A DNA stretch of 41,511 nt, taken from contig NZ_JMLC01000020.1 of NCBI RefSeq assembly GCF_000686605.1, forward strand, positions 1-41,511, read 5' to 3'. Below are positions 33,420 to 41,511 of the stretch, piece after piece. Origin of the DNA: Streptococcus sobrinus DSM 20742 = ATCC 33478 (GTDB lineage Bacteria; Bacillota; Bacilli; Lactobacillales; Streptococcaceae). The notes under the pieces were generated by a model, which was not told the origin of the DNA, ran no database searches, and worked only from the letters and a program-made list of their open reading frames with translations. Both the position numbers and the translations under genes were made by a program. How positions within the stretch are numbered: position 1 is the first letter of the stretch; the number at the start of each line of letters is the position of its first letter.

Positions 33420-34445
33420 ATGCTTCATTTTGAAAACGACTATAATGAGGGAGTTCATCCCAAACTCTTGGAGGCCTTGACCAAAACAAATACTGAAAAT
33501 CTTGCGGGTTATGGTCTTGATGCCTATACTGAGAGGGCTAGCCAGAAGATTAAGACTGCCTGTCAGGCACCAGATGCCCAGGTCTTTTTCTTAACTGGGG
33601 GAACCCAGACCAACCAGGTTGTCATTGATACCATGTTGGCTCCCTATGAAGGGGTTATCGCTGCTCAGACAGGTCACATTTCTGTCCATGAGGCGGGGGC
33701 CATTGAATACACCGGTCACAAGGTGCTGACGCTTCCGCATGAAAATGGGAAAATTTTTGCCAAGGATGTCAAACAGACCTTGGAGGATTTCTATGCGGAT
33801 GGAAATCAAGAGCACATGGTTTATCCAGGCATGGTTTATATCTCTCACCCGACTGAATATGGGGCCCTCTATAGCAAGGCTGAGTTGACAGAACTGGCTC
33901 AACTTTGTCGCTCTTATAAAATTCCTCTCTTCCTAGATGGAGCTAGGTTGGGCTATGGTCTGGCGGCTGAAGCTACTGACCTCGACCTGCCAACCATTGC
34001 CCAGTTGACAGATGTTTTCTATATCGGTGGGACCAAGATGGGTGCCCTTATCGGTGAAGCAGTCGTTTTCCCCCATGCCAATATGCCTAAACGCTTTAAC
34101 ACCATGGTTAAGCAACACGGTGCTCTCCTAGCTAAGGGACGGATTTTGGGCATTCAGTTTGACCAATTCTTTAGCGATAATCTCTATTTAGAAATCGGGA
34201 AAGAAGCCCTGCGACTGGCCGCCCAACTCAAGAATATTTTGCAGGATAAGGGGTATCAATTCTTTTACCAATCTCCAACCAACCAACAATTTGTCATTGT
34301 TGAAAATAATCGCTTAGAAGCATTAGGGAAAAAATTAGTCTATAGCTTCTGGGGAAAATATGACGATAACCAGACCGTCATTCGGCTGGCCACCAGTTGG
34401 TCTACAACCCGGGAAGATATCGATCAATTAAAAGAAATTTTATAA
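33420..34445 (+). CDS. Low-specificity L-threonine aldolase-like PLP enzyme
   Basis: A 341 aa fold-type I aldolase from ATG 33420 (AAAGGAATC upstream; an upstream in-frame ATG at 33396 lacks one). It has LHFENDYNEGVHPKLLEAL, the FLTGGTQTNQVVID PLP phosphate cup, IPLFLDGARLGYGLA (Asp173), and the PLP lysine Lys206 in YIGGTKMGALIGEAVVF. Likely cleaves threonine or allo-threonine to glycine and acetaldehyde (LtaE family). Confidence 0.92.
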   Translation: MLHFENDYNEGVHPKLLEALTKTNTENLAGYGLDAYTERASQKIKTACQAPDAQVFFLTGGTQTNQVVIDTMLAPYEGVIAAQTGHISVHEAGAIEYTGHKVLTLPHENGKIFAKDVKQTLEDFYADGNQEHMVYPGMVYISHPTEYGALYSKAELTELAQLCRSYKIPLFLDGARLGYGLAAEATDLDLPTIAQLTDVFYIGGTKMGALIGEAVVFPHANMPKRFNTMVKQHGALLAKGRILGIQFDQFFSDNLYLEIGKEALRLAAQLKNILQDKGYQFFYQSPTNQQFVIVENNRLEALGKKLVYSFWGKYDDNQTVIRLATSWSTTREDIDQLKEIL

Positions 34446-34451
34446 GAAATT

Positions 34452-34480
34452 AGAGTGGCTGATGAGGCTGCTCTTTTTTA
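34452..34480 (+). terminator. Terminator of the aldolase gene
   Basis: AGAGTGGC-TGATGAG-GCTGCTCT (two wobbles), then TTTTTT. Confidence 0.75.
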
Positions 34481-34583
34481 GGTTCTTGTCAGCTGTGATG
34501 AGTAACAAGGTTTCAAGCTTGTGAAACAAGCAAATGTCCCTGCATAGACTAGCTCCAGTGTTTGCTGTCCTAGTATTCTAAAT

Positions 34584-34612
34584 TAAATAAAAAAAGCAGC
34601 CGCTAGGGCTGC
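34584..34612 (-). terminator. Terminator of the flavoprotein gene
   Basis: On the minus strand GCAGCC-CTAGC-GGCTGC followed by TTTTTTTATTT, about 120 bases after the stop. The rest of 34481-34735 is AT-rich with nothing else recognised. Confidence 0.85.
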
Positions 34613-34735
34613 AAAGGGTTTGAATAAGAAGAATTGTGAGATTATTATATTCAATCCTACTAAAAACACGCTTAATTAAAACTGTTAGAAAACTTAATTT
34701 TTAACTTATTTAAGAAAAGACCGAATTACTCCCTC

Positions 34736-35971
<1,236 letters not shown>

Positions 35972-35974
35972 TTA

Positions 35975-36003
35975 TTGACAAAACCATAAAATACTTATAT
36001 ACT
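35975..36003 (+). promoter_or_regulatory. Promoter of the orphan AT-rich gene
   Basis: TTGACA (35975-35980), 17-base spacer, TATACT (35998-36003). Confidence 0.8.
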
Positions 36004-36049
36004 AAATTAGTAAATCAATTATTTAATAATTTTGAAAAGGAGTTTCTTT

Positions 36050-36373
36050 ATGAAAATCTTAGTATTAAAAACAAACAAACTGGACGCTAAAAATGCAGAT
36101 TTTACATGGTTAAAAAAAGAATTAAGTGGTAATTGGAAAATTAATCCAAAGCGTCTGGATAAAGTAGAACAAGCAGTTTTATTACTTAATGGTGAATGTA
36201 TTGCTACTTTTAAGTTAGGTAGTACAATTATGTATAACAAGGAGACTGGAAGGTGTAATTTAGAGTTAGTTCAGGATAATAATCAAGAATTTTTTGGTAA
36301 GAGATTTGATTATGGAACAAGTAACCCAGCGACTTTAGCTGATAAAGGTGACTTTTTAGAAAAGTGTATTTAA
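36050..36373 (+). CDS. Unknown AT-rich 107-aa protein
   Basis: Starts at ATG 36050 with AAAAGGAG upstream (an in-frame codon at 36032 precedes the ribosome binding site and is excluded). Soluble, no signal or membrane segment. Pattern: MKILVLKTNKLDAKNADFTW, then LSGNWKINPKRLDKVEQAVL, LNGECIATFKLGSTI, and FFGKRFDYGTSNPATLADKG. The W-x-I-N...K-V...L..NG..I..F...FGKRF order loosely recalls small PUA-like modules, a guess only. It has its own consensus promoter and lies alone between conserved genes with AT-rich codon use, so it is probably acquired. Confidence 0.7.
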   Translation: MKILVLKTNKLDAKNADFTWLKKELSGNWKINPKRLDKVEQAVLLLNGECIATFKLGSTIMYNKETGRCNLELVQDNNQEFFGKRFDYGTSNPATLADKGDFLEKCI

Positions 36374-36448
36374 AAATTTTAAAGGAAGCTATGTCACTTT
36401 GGATAATTCCTAAACTTTCAAGCCTTAAATGCTTTCCTTTTATCGAAA

Positions 36449-36477
36449 TTGACAGCCAAAGCCTATTATGATACTAT
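36449..36477 (+). promoter_or_regulatory. Promoter of rocS-like gene
   Basis: TTGACA (36449-36454), 17-base spacer ending TGA, TACTAT (36472-36477). Confidence 0.75.
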
Positions 36478-36510
36478 TTTAGGAGAAATTTCGGATAAAA
36501 AGAGGACCTT

Positions 36511-37023
36511 ATGGCTATTGAAAAAACAGTCAGTGAATTAGCTGAGATTCTTGGTGTCAGTCGCCAAGCCGTCAACAATCGGGTAAAATCCTTACCTGAA
36601 GAATTTGTCGGGAAAAATGAAAAGGGCGTGACGGTTGTTAACCGAGATGGCCTAATCAAGCTGGAAGAAATTTACAAGAAGACCATTTTTGAAGATGAGC
36701 CGGTCAGCGAAGAAACCAAGCAACGGGAGCTGATGGAAATATTAGTTGATGAGAAGAATGCAGAGATTGAACGTCTCTATAATCAACTCAAAGCTAAGGA
36801 TGTCCAGCTGGCTTCCATGAATGAACAGCTTAATATCAAGGATGTGCAGATTTCAGAAAAAGATAAACAGCTGGATCAGCAACAACAGCTGACCTTGACA
36901 GCTATGCAAGATAGCGAAAATCTCAAATTGGAACTGGATGAAGCTCGCAATCAGGTTGAAGAAATTCAGATTCAGCAAGAAAAAGCCAAGAAGGGCTTCT
37001 TTGCTCGTATCTTTGGTCGTTAA
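36511..37023 (+). CDS. rocS: RocS-like chromosome segregation protein
   Basis: A 170 aa protein: N-terminal helix-turn-helix (KTVSELAEILGVSRQAVNNR), a long coiled coil (about 75-155) and a short basic-hydrophobic C-terminal helix KKGFFARIFGR fit for membrane binding. This layout matches pneumococcal RocS, which binds DNA and the membrane and acts in chromosome segregation with the ParB/capsule machinery; it was formerly a DUF536-type protein. AAGAGGA before the ATG, own promoter, and a hairpin after it. Confidence 0.8.
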   Translation: MAIEKTVSELAEILGVSRQAVNNRVKSLPEEFVGKNEKGVTVVNRDGLIKLEEIYKKTIFEDEPVSEETKQRELMEILVDEKNAEIERLYNQLKAKDVQLASMNEQLNIKDVQISEKDKQLDQQQQLTLTAMQDSENLKLELDEARNQVEEIQIQQEKAKKGFFARIFGR

Positions 37024-37046
37024 TATTTTGCCCGACGTGATTCAAG

Positions 37047-37078
37047 AAAAGGAAAGCCGATTATGATGTTTTCCTTTT
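37047..37078 (+). terminator. Hairpin after the rocS-like gene
   Basis: AAAAGGAAA (37047-37055) pairs with TTTCCTTTT (37070-37078); the right arm itself is T-rich. Likely terminator. Confidence 0.6.
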
Positions 37079-37206
37079 GGAGTTAGTGAGGGACATAAAG
37101 AACTGCGCTGACGGTTCTTGTAGCAAATTCAAATACAAAATTGTGGATTTGTTTTGTCTCTTGATTATTTTTGACTCTCGAAGAGTGAAGTATGTTTTAT
37201 AGGTGA

Positions 37207-37235
37207 GGTTGGAACAGACGTTCTAGCCTTTTTTT
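37207..37235 (+). terminator. Terminator-like hairpin just before the exonuclease start
   Basis: GGTTGGAAC-AGAC-GTTCTAGCC (two wobbles) followed by TTTTTTT, ending 11 bases before the next start codon. It occupies the place where the 5' leader should be. Confidence 0.7.
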
Positions 37236-37246
37236 CAAGGACAATC

Positions 37247-37837
37247 ATGGAAAAATTAGAAAATTATATCGCTTTTGATTTGGAATTCAACACCGTAGCT
37301 GGGGTTAGCCACATTATCCAAGTATCGGCAGTTAAATTTGCTGGCCATGAGGAAGTTGCTCATTTTGACAGCTATGCCTACAGTTCGGTACCCTTGCAAA
37401 GTTTTATCAATGGCTTGACAGGAATTACGGCCGATAAAATTGCCAAGGCCCCTAAGTTGGAGCAGGTTTTGGCAGATTTTCGGACCTTTATTGGTGAGAC
37501 TTCTCTGATTGGCTACAATGCCCTTAAGAGTGATTTGCCCCTTCTAACTGAAAATAATCTGGATTTGGCCGACCATTATAAGGTTGATGTCTTTGATCAG
37601 GCCTTTGAACGGCGCAGTCTGGATTTGAATGGTATTGCCAATTTGCAGTTGCATACGGTGGCTGAATTTTTAGGAATTTCCGGTCGCAATCATGACAGCC
37701 TGGAGGATGCTCGCATGACTGCCCTAGTCTATGAAAAATTCTTAGAACTAGATGAGAATAAAAGTTATCTGGACCAGCAAGAAGAAGTGGTAAGCGACAA
37801 TCCTTTTGCTGCCTTGGGGGGCTTATTTGAAGATTAA
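37247..37837 (+). CDS. DEDDh 3'-5' exonuclease (DnaQ-like)
   Basis: A 196 aa exonuclease-fold protein. Exo I YIAFDLEFNT (Asp11, Glu13), the SFINGLTGITADKIAKAP segment, Exo II LIGYNALKSDLPLL, and Exo III RNHDSLEDARMTALVY (His and Asp). It lacks polymerase parts and ends in an acidic tail. Probably a stand-alone proofreading-type or RNA/DNA trimming exonuclease. No strong ribosome binding site (CAAGGACA), and it sits right after a terminator-like hairpin. Confidence 0.88.
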   Translation: MEKLENYIAFDLEFNTVAGVSHIIQVSAVKFAGHEEVAHFDSYAYSSVPLQSFINGLTGITADKIAKAPKLEQVLADFRTFIGETSLIGYNALKSDLPLLTENNLDLADHYKVDVFDQAFERRSLDLNGIANLQLHTVAEFLGISGRNHDSLEDARMTALVYEKFLELDENKSYLDQQEEVVSDNPFAALGGLFED

Positions 37838-38004
37838 GTGGAAAAAAATAAAAATCACCTAGGGTCAGGGCTTGCTAATGACGCTGGGTCATGCCCTAAA
37901 ATAGCAGATGAACAAAGGAAAACAAGCTAGAATTGTTAGGGTGCCCGCTCTAGTTTACTAGCCTGTTTTAATCTTTGTATCATATCTAAAAGGAGGTGAC
38001 AGTC

Positions 38005-38724
38005 ATGTCTCAGACTTATTCCACAGGTGACTTGGCTAAGTTGGCTGGTGTTTCTGTCCGAACGGTTCAGTATTACGACAAGCGTGGTATTCTTGAGCCC
38101 TCCCAATTGAGCCAAGGTGGTCGGCGGATTTATTCAGAAAGCGATCTCGAACAACTCCAAATCATCTGCTTTTTGCGAGACCTAGATTTCTCAATTGAGC
38201 AAATCAAGAAGGTTATGGCAGAAGCAATGCTTAGTCAGGTTTTAACCATGTTGCTGGAGGATAATATTGCTAGTCTAAAGCAGGATATGGCTAAACGCAA
38301 AAGTCAACTTGACAGCTCTGTCAAGCTACTTGACACGCTCAAGGGCCAATCTGGCCAAAGCCTAAAGCTAGTCTCGGATATGACCATAGTCATGGATAAT
38401 CAAAAGAATTGGCGTCGTTTGCAATTGAAGTGGTGGTCTTCAATGATAATTTCTGCAGGGGCTTATATCGCCCTAATGCTCTTTGTTCCTCAACCTTCGT
38501 GGTTGCAATGGACAGAAATGGTAATTTTCATTATCTTCTTTACTGGGCTAGTCATTTATTTCAGAAGGCAGTATGTCTATCTTTGTCCAAATTGTCATCA
38601 GCTCTTTGAGCCAAGTTTTAAAGAATTTGCTTGGGCAGGGCGTGCTCCCAGAACTCGCAAGCTGACCTGCCCTCATTGCCACAAGAAATCCTATTGTCTG
38701 GAATTGGCCAAGGAGAAGAAGTAG
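38005..38724 (+). CDS. Membrane-anchored MerR-family regulator with zinc-ribbon tail
   Basis: A 239 aa protein from ATG 38005 (AAAGGAGGTGA upstream). N-terminal MerR domain (STGDLAKLAGVSVRTVQYYD, GGRRIYSESDLEQLQII), a coiled-coil dimer helix (about 80-115), two predicted membrane helices (about 145-161 and 168-186), and a C-terminal pair of CxxC motifs (Cys194/197 in CPNCH, Cys222/225 in CPHCH) like a zinc ribbon. A one-component regulator tied to the membrane is unusual for MerR proteins. Upstream there is CTAGT-TT-ACTAG (37950-37961), a possible site. Confidence 0.85.
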   Translation: MSQTYSTGDLAKLAGVSVRTVQYYDKRGILEPSQLSQGGRRIYSESDLEQLQIICFLRDLDFSIEQIKKVMAEAMLSQVLTMLLEDNIASLKQDMAKRKSQLDSSVKLLDTLKGQSGQSLKLVSDMTIVMDNQKNWRRLQLKWWSSMIISAGAYIALMLFVPQPSWLQWTEMVIFIIFFTGLVIYFRRQYVYLCPNCHQLFEPSFKEFAWAGRAPRTRKLTCPHCHKKSYCLELAKEKK

Positions 38725-38733
38725 AATAAACAA

Positions 38734-38766
38734 AAACACCGCTGGATTCTCGTCCGGCGGTGTTTC
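38734..38766. terminator. Terminator between merR-like gene and ybaB
   Basis: AAACACCGCTGGA (38734-38746) pairs with TCCGGCGGTGTTT (38753-38765): a 13-bp stem with one wobble, serving convergent genes. Confidence 0.85.
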
Positions 38767-38810
38767 TATCTGTATATGGCAGGGGTGTGCCTAACCTGAT
38801 TGATAGCCTA

Positions 38811-39110
38811 TCAGAAAGGCAATTTACCAGCAAAGGCTCCCATGGTTTTCTTGGTCGCTGCATCAATCTGCTCCAGGGCATCATTGATTGCTTGGCTGGT
38901 CATGTCTTGCAAGGTTTCGATGTCTTCTGGGTCAACAACTGCCTCCTTAAAGTCAATGCTGATTAATTTCTTGTCGCCGGTGAAGCTGGCAACAACCAGG
39001 TCTTGGGCTGATTTGCCAGTAAAGGTTTGGCTAGCCAATTCTCCCTGTTTTTGCTCCATTTGCTTTTGAAGCTTCTGAGCCTGCTTCATCATATTTTGCA
39101 TATTCATCAT
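38811..39110 (-). CDS. YbaB/EbfC nucleoid-associated protein
   Basis: A 99 aa DNA-binding protein: [20 protein letters not shown], the segment [20 protein letters not shown], and [20 protein letters not shown]. Binds DNA as a tweezer-like dimer. AAAGGAA lies 12 bases before the first ATG; starts at codon 2 or 4 are also possible. Its upstream region carries remains of an integrase and repeats that may be an attachment site. Confidence 0.94.
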   Translation of the reverse strand: MMNMQNMMKQAQKLQKQMEQKQGELASQTFTGKSAQDLVVASFTGDKKLISIDFKEAVVDPEDIETLQDMTSQAINDALEQIDAATKKTMGAFAGKLPF

Positions 39111-39166
39111 AAGATTTTCGAGATTCCTTTCGTATCAAGGGTTTTACCCCTAAGGTTTTTAAAATG

Positions 39167-39183
39167 GTGACCAATCGTGACCA
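39167..39183. repeat. Tandem GTGACCA repeats beside integrase relic
   Basis: GTGACCA ATC GTGACCA: two direct copies with a 10-base period, between ybaB and the integrase C-terminus. Such repeats are typical integrase arm-type sites. Confidence 0.5.
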
Positions 39184-39186
39184 CTT

Positions 39187-39285
39187 TTAGAAGTTGTCAA
39201 AGGCATTGGCGACTTCTTTTTGTTGTGATGGAAAAAGGTGGGAATAGACGATGCTGGTTGTGTTTATGGACGAATGTCCTAAACC
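39187..39285 (-). pseudogene. Second tyrosine integrase relic (C-terminal end)
   Basis: The minus strand reads GLGHSSINTTSIVYSHLFPS and QQKEVANAFDNF then stop, the C-terminal end of a phage-type tyrosine recombinase with the conserved His (LGHSS) and catalytic Tyr (VYSH). Upstream the frame is closed within a few codons and no other integrase part is visible. The rest of 39286-39480 holds an imperfect hairpin (CCAGTTTTT/AAAAACTGG, 39325-39353) and no gene. Confidence 0.82.
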
Positions 39286-39483
39286 AAATGTTCTTGCTCA
39301 TCTGGTCCCTTAAGCTAGTGAGTTCCAGTTTTTTCAAATTCATGAAAAACTGGGGATAATAACGGCCACTTTGCCATTATACCATGTTTGATTATTATTT
39401 TGAAATGCTTGTCGAGCTCTGTTGATAATTGGAAGGTACCGGGCGTGCTGTCATCAGCTCTTGGATTGAGTTGATGCAAGGGC

Positions 39484-39511
39484 TTGCATATTCTTTGGCT
39501 TGTATTATAAT
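39484..39511 (+). promoter_or_regulatory. Promoter of pepC
   Basis: TTGCAT (39484-39489), 16-base spacer, TATAAT (39506-39511). The transcript would start near 39518 and so include the repeat element at 39534. Confidence 0.75.
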
Positions 39512-39533
39512 AGATGAGAAATAAATTTTTACA

Positions 39534-39630
39534 CTCTTCGAAAATCAAAACTATCCGTCGTTAACTCGTTTTGCCGTACGTCAGTACAGCCTGCAGCTCG
39601 TTGCCTCGGCAACCCTTGATTTTCATTGAG
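39534..39630. repeat. Small inverted-repeat (MITE-like) element in the pepC leader
   Basis: A 97-base unit bounded by CTCTTCGAAAATCAA (left) and the complement of CTCAATGAAAATCAA (right), with 12 of 15 matching. The inside has further small dyads (GTAC GTCA GTAC; TTGCC TCGGCAA). A shorter copy is at 8677-8744. It ends 19 bases before the pepC start. Confidence 0.7.
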
Positions 39631-39649
39631 CTTTAGAAAGAAGTGCCCT

Positions 39650-40987
39650 ATGTCAAAAATTGAAACAAGTTTTACGGACAAGTTGTTTGCCGACTTTGAA
39701 GCTAATCTCAAGCTTCGGACGGTTGAAAATGCTGTCAGCCATGCTGGTCTGCTCAAGTCTTTAGAAAAACGTGAGGCTAGTCAGAATAATGACTTTGCCT
39801 ACTCGATTGATTTGACCAAGGATGAGGTTGCCAACCAAAAGCAATCCGGTCGTTGCTGGATGTTTGCGGCCCTCAACACCTTCCGCCACAAATTAATTTC
39901 AGATTTCAAGCTGGAAAATTTTGAGCTCTCTCAGGCCCATACCTTCTTCTGGGACAAGTATGAAAAGTCTAACTGGTTCTTGGAACAAATCATTGCTACA
40001 GCTGACCAAGAACTGGGCAGCCGCAAAGTTAAGTTCCTCCTGGATGTTCCGCAACAAGATGGGGGACAATGGGATATGGTTGTCGCCCTCTTTGAAAAAT
40101 ACGGGGTCGTACCAAAATCCGTTTATCCAGAATCTATTTCATCTAGCAACAGTCGTGAACTCAACCAGTATCTCAATAAGCTCTTGCATCAGGATGCTCA
40201 AATCCTGCGGGAATTGATTGCAACTGGTGCTGATGAGGTGGTGGTTCAAGCTAAGAAGGAAGAACTCCTGCAAGAGATTTTCAATTTCTTGGCTGTTAAT
40301 CTGGGTTTACCACCCCGTAAGTTTGACTTTGCTTATCGCGATAAGGATGATAACTATCACAAGGACAATGGCATTACTCCTCAGGAATTTTACCAAGAGT
40401 ATGTTGGCCTCAAGCTGGACGATTATGTATCCATCATTAATGCTCCAACAGCCGACAAGCCTTATGGGAGGTCCTATACGGTAGAATTACTGGGTAATGT
40501 CCTTGGTAGTCGTCAAGTTCGCTATCTAAATCTGGATATGAAACGCTTCAAGGAATTAGCTATCGCCCAACTGAAGTCTGGTGAAACCGTTTGGTTTGGT
40601 TCAGATGTTGGTCAATTTAGCAACCGCCAGTCAGGTGTTATGGCTGCTGACCTTTACGACTTTGAAACTGCTCTGGATATTGATCTCAAGCAAGATAAGG
40701 CTGGCCGTTTGGATTACAGCGAAAGTCTCATGACTCACGCCATGGTTCTGACCGGTGTTGATTTGGATGCCCAAGGCCAACCCATTAAATGGAAGGTTGA
40801 AAATTCTTGGGGTGAAAAGGTTGGTAAGGATGGCTACTTCGTAGCTACCGATGCCTGGATGGACGAATATACCTACCAAATCGTTGTCCGCAAGGAATTT
40901 TTGACCAAGGAAGAATTGGCTGCCTATCAAGCTGAACCAAAGGTACTGGCACCTTGGGACCCCATGGGAGCCTTGGCAAGCAAATAA
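39650..40987 (+). CDS. pepC: Aminopeptidase C (bleomycin hydrolase family)
   Basis: Cysteine aminopeptidase, 445 aa from ATG 39650 (MSKIETSFTDKLFADFEANL); the longer frame from 39626 runs into the repeat and is excluded. Catalytic Cys69 in QKQSGRCWMFAALNTFR, His363 in SLMTHAMVLTGVDLD, and the Asn in VENSWGE. DNGITPQEFYQEYVGL and QSGVMAADLYDFETAL are also family-typical. The C-terminus ends normally (WDPMGALASK). The ribosome binding site is weak (AGAAAGAAG). Cytosolic; works in peptide use. Confidence 0.97.
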   Translation: MSKIETSFTDKLFADFEANLKLRTVENAVSHAGLLKSLEKREASQNNDFAYSIDLTKDEVANQKQSGRCWMFAALNTFRHKLISDFKLENFELSQAHTFFWDKYEKSNWFLEQIIATADQELGSRKVKFLLDVPQQDGGQWDMVVALFEKYGVVPKSVYPESISSSNSRELNQYLNKLLHQDAQILRELIATGADEVVVQAKKEELLQEIFNFLAVNLGLPPRKFDFAYRDKDDNYHKDNGITPQEFYQEYVGLKLDDYVSIINAPTADKPYGRSYTVELLGNVLGSRQVRYLNLDMKRFKELAIAQLKSGETVWFGSDVGQFSNRQSGVMAADLYDFETALDIDLKQDKAGRLDYSESLMTHAMVLTGVDLDAQGQPIKWKVENSWGEKVGKDGYFVATDAWMDEYTYQIVVRKEFLTKEELAAYQAEPKVLAPWDPMGALASK

Positions 40988-41167
40988 GGCTCTTTGAACA
41001 TCTCGAATCAGATCAGCAAACAAATCTAAGGTTTGATTTGAAAAATCTTGGCTTGCAAGGCTAGCGGTTTTTGCAATCAGGCAATGTCTCGTTAGTAGCT
41101 GATATTTTTTTCTATCTCTGTTTCCTGATTTGTATTGAGTATAAATTAAAAGATCCTAGAGGATTGT

Positions 41168-41511
41168 AGTGACCCCAAAAAGTTGGACATAATAGTTTAA
41201 GTAAAGGATTGCGTTCTGTATTGCACAGGACTCAGTCCTTTTAGTTTTAATTTAATGCATTTATTGTTGTAATAATCAATGTAGTCTGAGATAGCGAGCT
41301 TTAAGGCCTCAATGGATGGAAAGTCCTTCTCAAAGCCATAGAACATTTCGGATTTTAAAGTCCCAAAGAAAGATTCCATCATACCATTATCTAAACTGTT
41401 ACCCTTACGGGACATGGATGGTATCATCTTATGCTCTTTTAGGAAATGGTGGTAATAAGCGTGCTGATACTGCCAGCCCTGATCACTATGTAAGATAGTA
41501 CCCTGATAGGT
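41168..41511 (-). mobile_element. IS3-family insertion sequence (partial, right edge)
   Basis: The transposase end plus an end sequence TGACCCCAAAAAGTTGGACA (41170-41189), a typical terminal repeat of IS150/IS3-group elements. The element runs off the window. The 180 bases before it, after pepC, show no gene; they begin CTCTTTGAAC and contain TGATTTGTATTGAG near 41133, weakly like the small repeat ends. Confidence 0.85.
41197..41511 (-). CDS. IS3-family transposase OrfB, C-terminal part
   Basis: The minus strand, open to the window edge, encodes YQGTILHSDQGWQYQHAYYH, then MIPSMSRKGNSLDNGMMESF, FGTLKSEMFYGF and a C-terminal YIDYYNNKCIKLKLKGLSPV. Two of the three catalytic acids of the rve integrase core are visible: Asp in HSDQGWQY and Glu in MMESFFGTLK. 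Matches IS150-like OrfB. The first catalytic Asp and OrfA lie beyond the window. Confidence 0.92.
   Translation of the reverse strand, partial: TYQGTILHSDQGWQYQHAYYHHFLKEHKMIPSMSRKGNSLDNGMMESFFGTLKSEMFYGFEKDFPSIEALKLAISDYIDYYNNKCIKLKLKGLSPVQYRTQSFT

Noticed and set aside
39315..39548. 77-codon minus frame upstream of pepC
   Set aside because: It runs through the pepC promoter and into the repeat element; no homology pattern and no ribosome binding site.
39534..39630. CRISPR-like repeat near pepC
   Set aside because: There is one unit with terminal inverted repeats and no spaced direct-repeat array; no CRISPR array is visible in the window.
40990..41146. Third copy of the small inverted-repeat element after pepC
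   Set aside because: Only short end similarity (CTCTTTGAA and TGATTTGTATTGAG) with no matching interior; too weak to call.

Overview
This is a Streptococcus chromosome segment. The str operon (rpsL, rpsG, fusA), gap, pgk, glnRA, rpoY-rnjA, tsaB-rimI-tsaD, the rsgA-to-yhaM cluster, purR and pepC are in a streptococcal arrangement, and promoters, AGGAGG-type ribosome binding sites and codon use fit a low-GC coccus. The order purR/rpsL/rpsG/fusA/gap/pgk/glnR/glnA resembles the mutans group, but I cannot fix the species. Both edges are insertion sequences: an ISAs1-family transposase cut by the left end and an IS3-family element cut by the right end.

Layout. 1-1140 is accessory: the IS edge, an HxlR regulator and a decayed tyrosine integrase. 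1222-2560 is tatD-rnmV. 2557-7169 lies between rnmV and ksgA and looks like an accumulation zone. It holds an AT-rich Abi_C-like gene coupled to rnmV, a DUF2513 gene, a DJ-1/PfpI gene, a monooxygenase, a DUF1697 gene, a membrane methyltransferase-like gene, a short relic of the ksgA start, and an HxlR/nitroreductase divergon. 7223-8860 holds ksgA, a small membrane protein and tRNA-Ser/tRNA-Leu. 9166-13540 is the rsgA-rpe-thiN-rmuC-yhaM operon with overlapping genes, followed by purR behind a hairpin that also resembles a PurBox pair. 14.8-21.4 kb is the highly expressed block (S12, S7, EF-G, GAPDH, PGK) with long non-coding spacers rich in RNA-like hairpins. 21.5-26.8 kb holds an SDR/MarR divergon, a FUSC-type membrane protein, glnRA under a textbook GlnR box, and a secreted LysM-CHAP protein. 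27-31.3 kb has rpoY-rnjA (minus) and tsaB-rimI-tsaD (plus). 31.6-34.4 kb has azlCD, nth and a threonine-aldolase-like gene. 34.7-41 kb has a flavoprotein, an orphan AT-rich gene, a RocS-like chromosome-segregation gene, a DEDDh exonuclease, a membrane-anchored MerR, ybaB, a second integrase relic and pepC.

Most genes are housekeeping: translation and ribosome maturation (rpsL, rpsG, fusA, ksgA, rsgA, rnmV, tsaB/tsaD/rimI), RNA decay (rnjA, yhaM), glycolysis (gap, pgk), nitrogen control (glnRA) and purine control (purR). The most interesting non-routine items are the rnmV-coupled Abi_C/DUF2513 pair (candidate phage defence), the duplicated ksgA start with an apparently leaderless functional copy, two copies of a small inverted-repeat element (one in the pepC 5' leader), the structured rpsG-fusA spacer, the palindrome between the flavoprotein and an unknown AT-rich gene, and a MerR protein with membrane helices and a zinc-ribbon tail.
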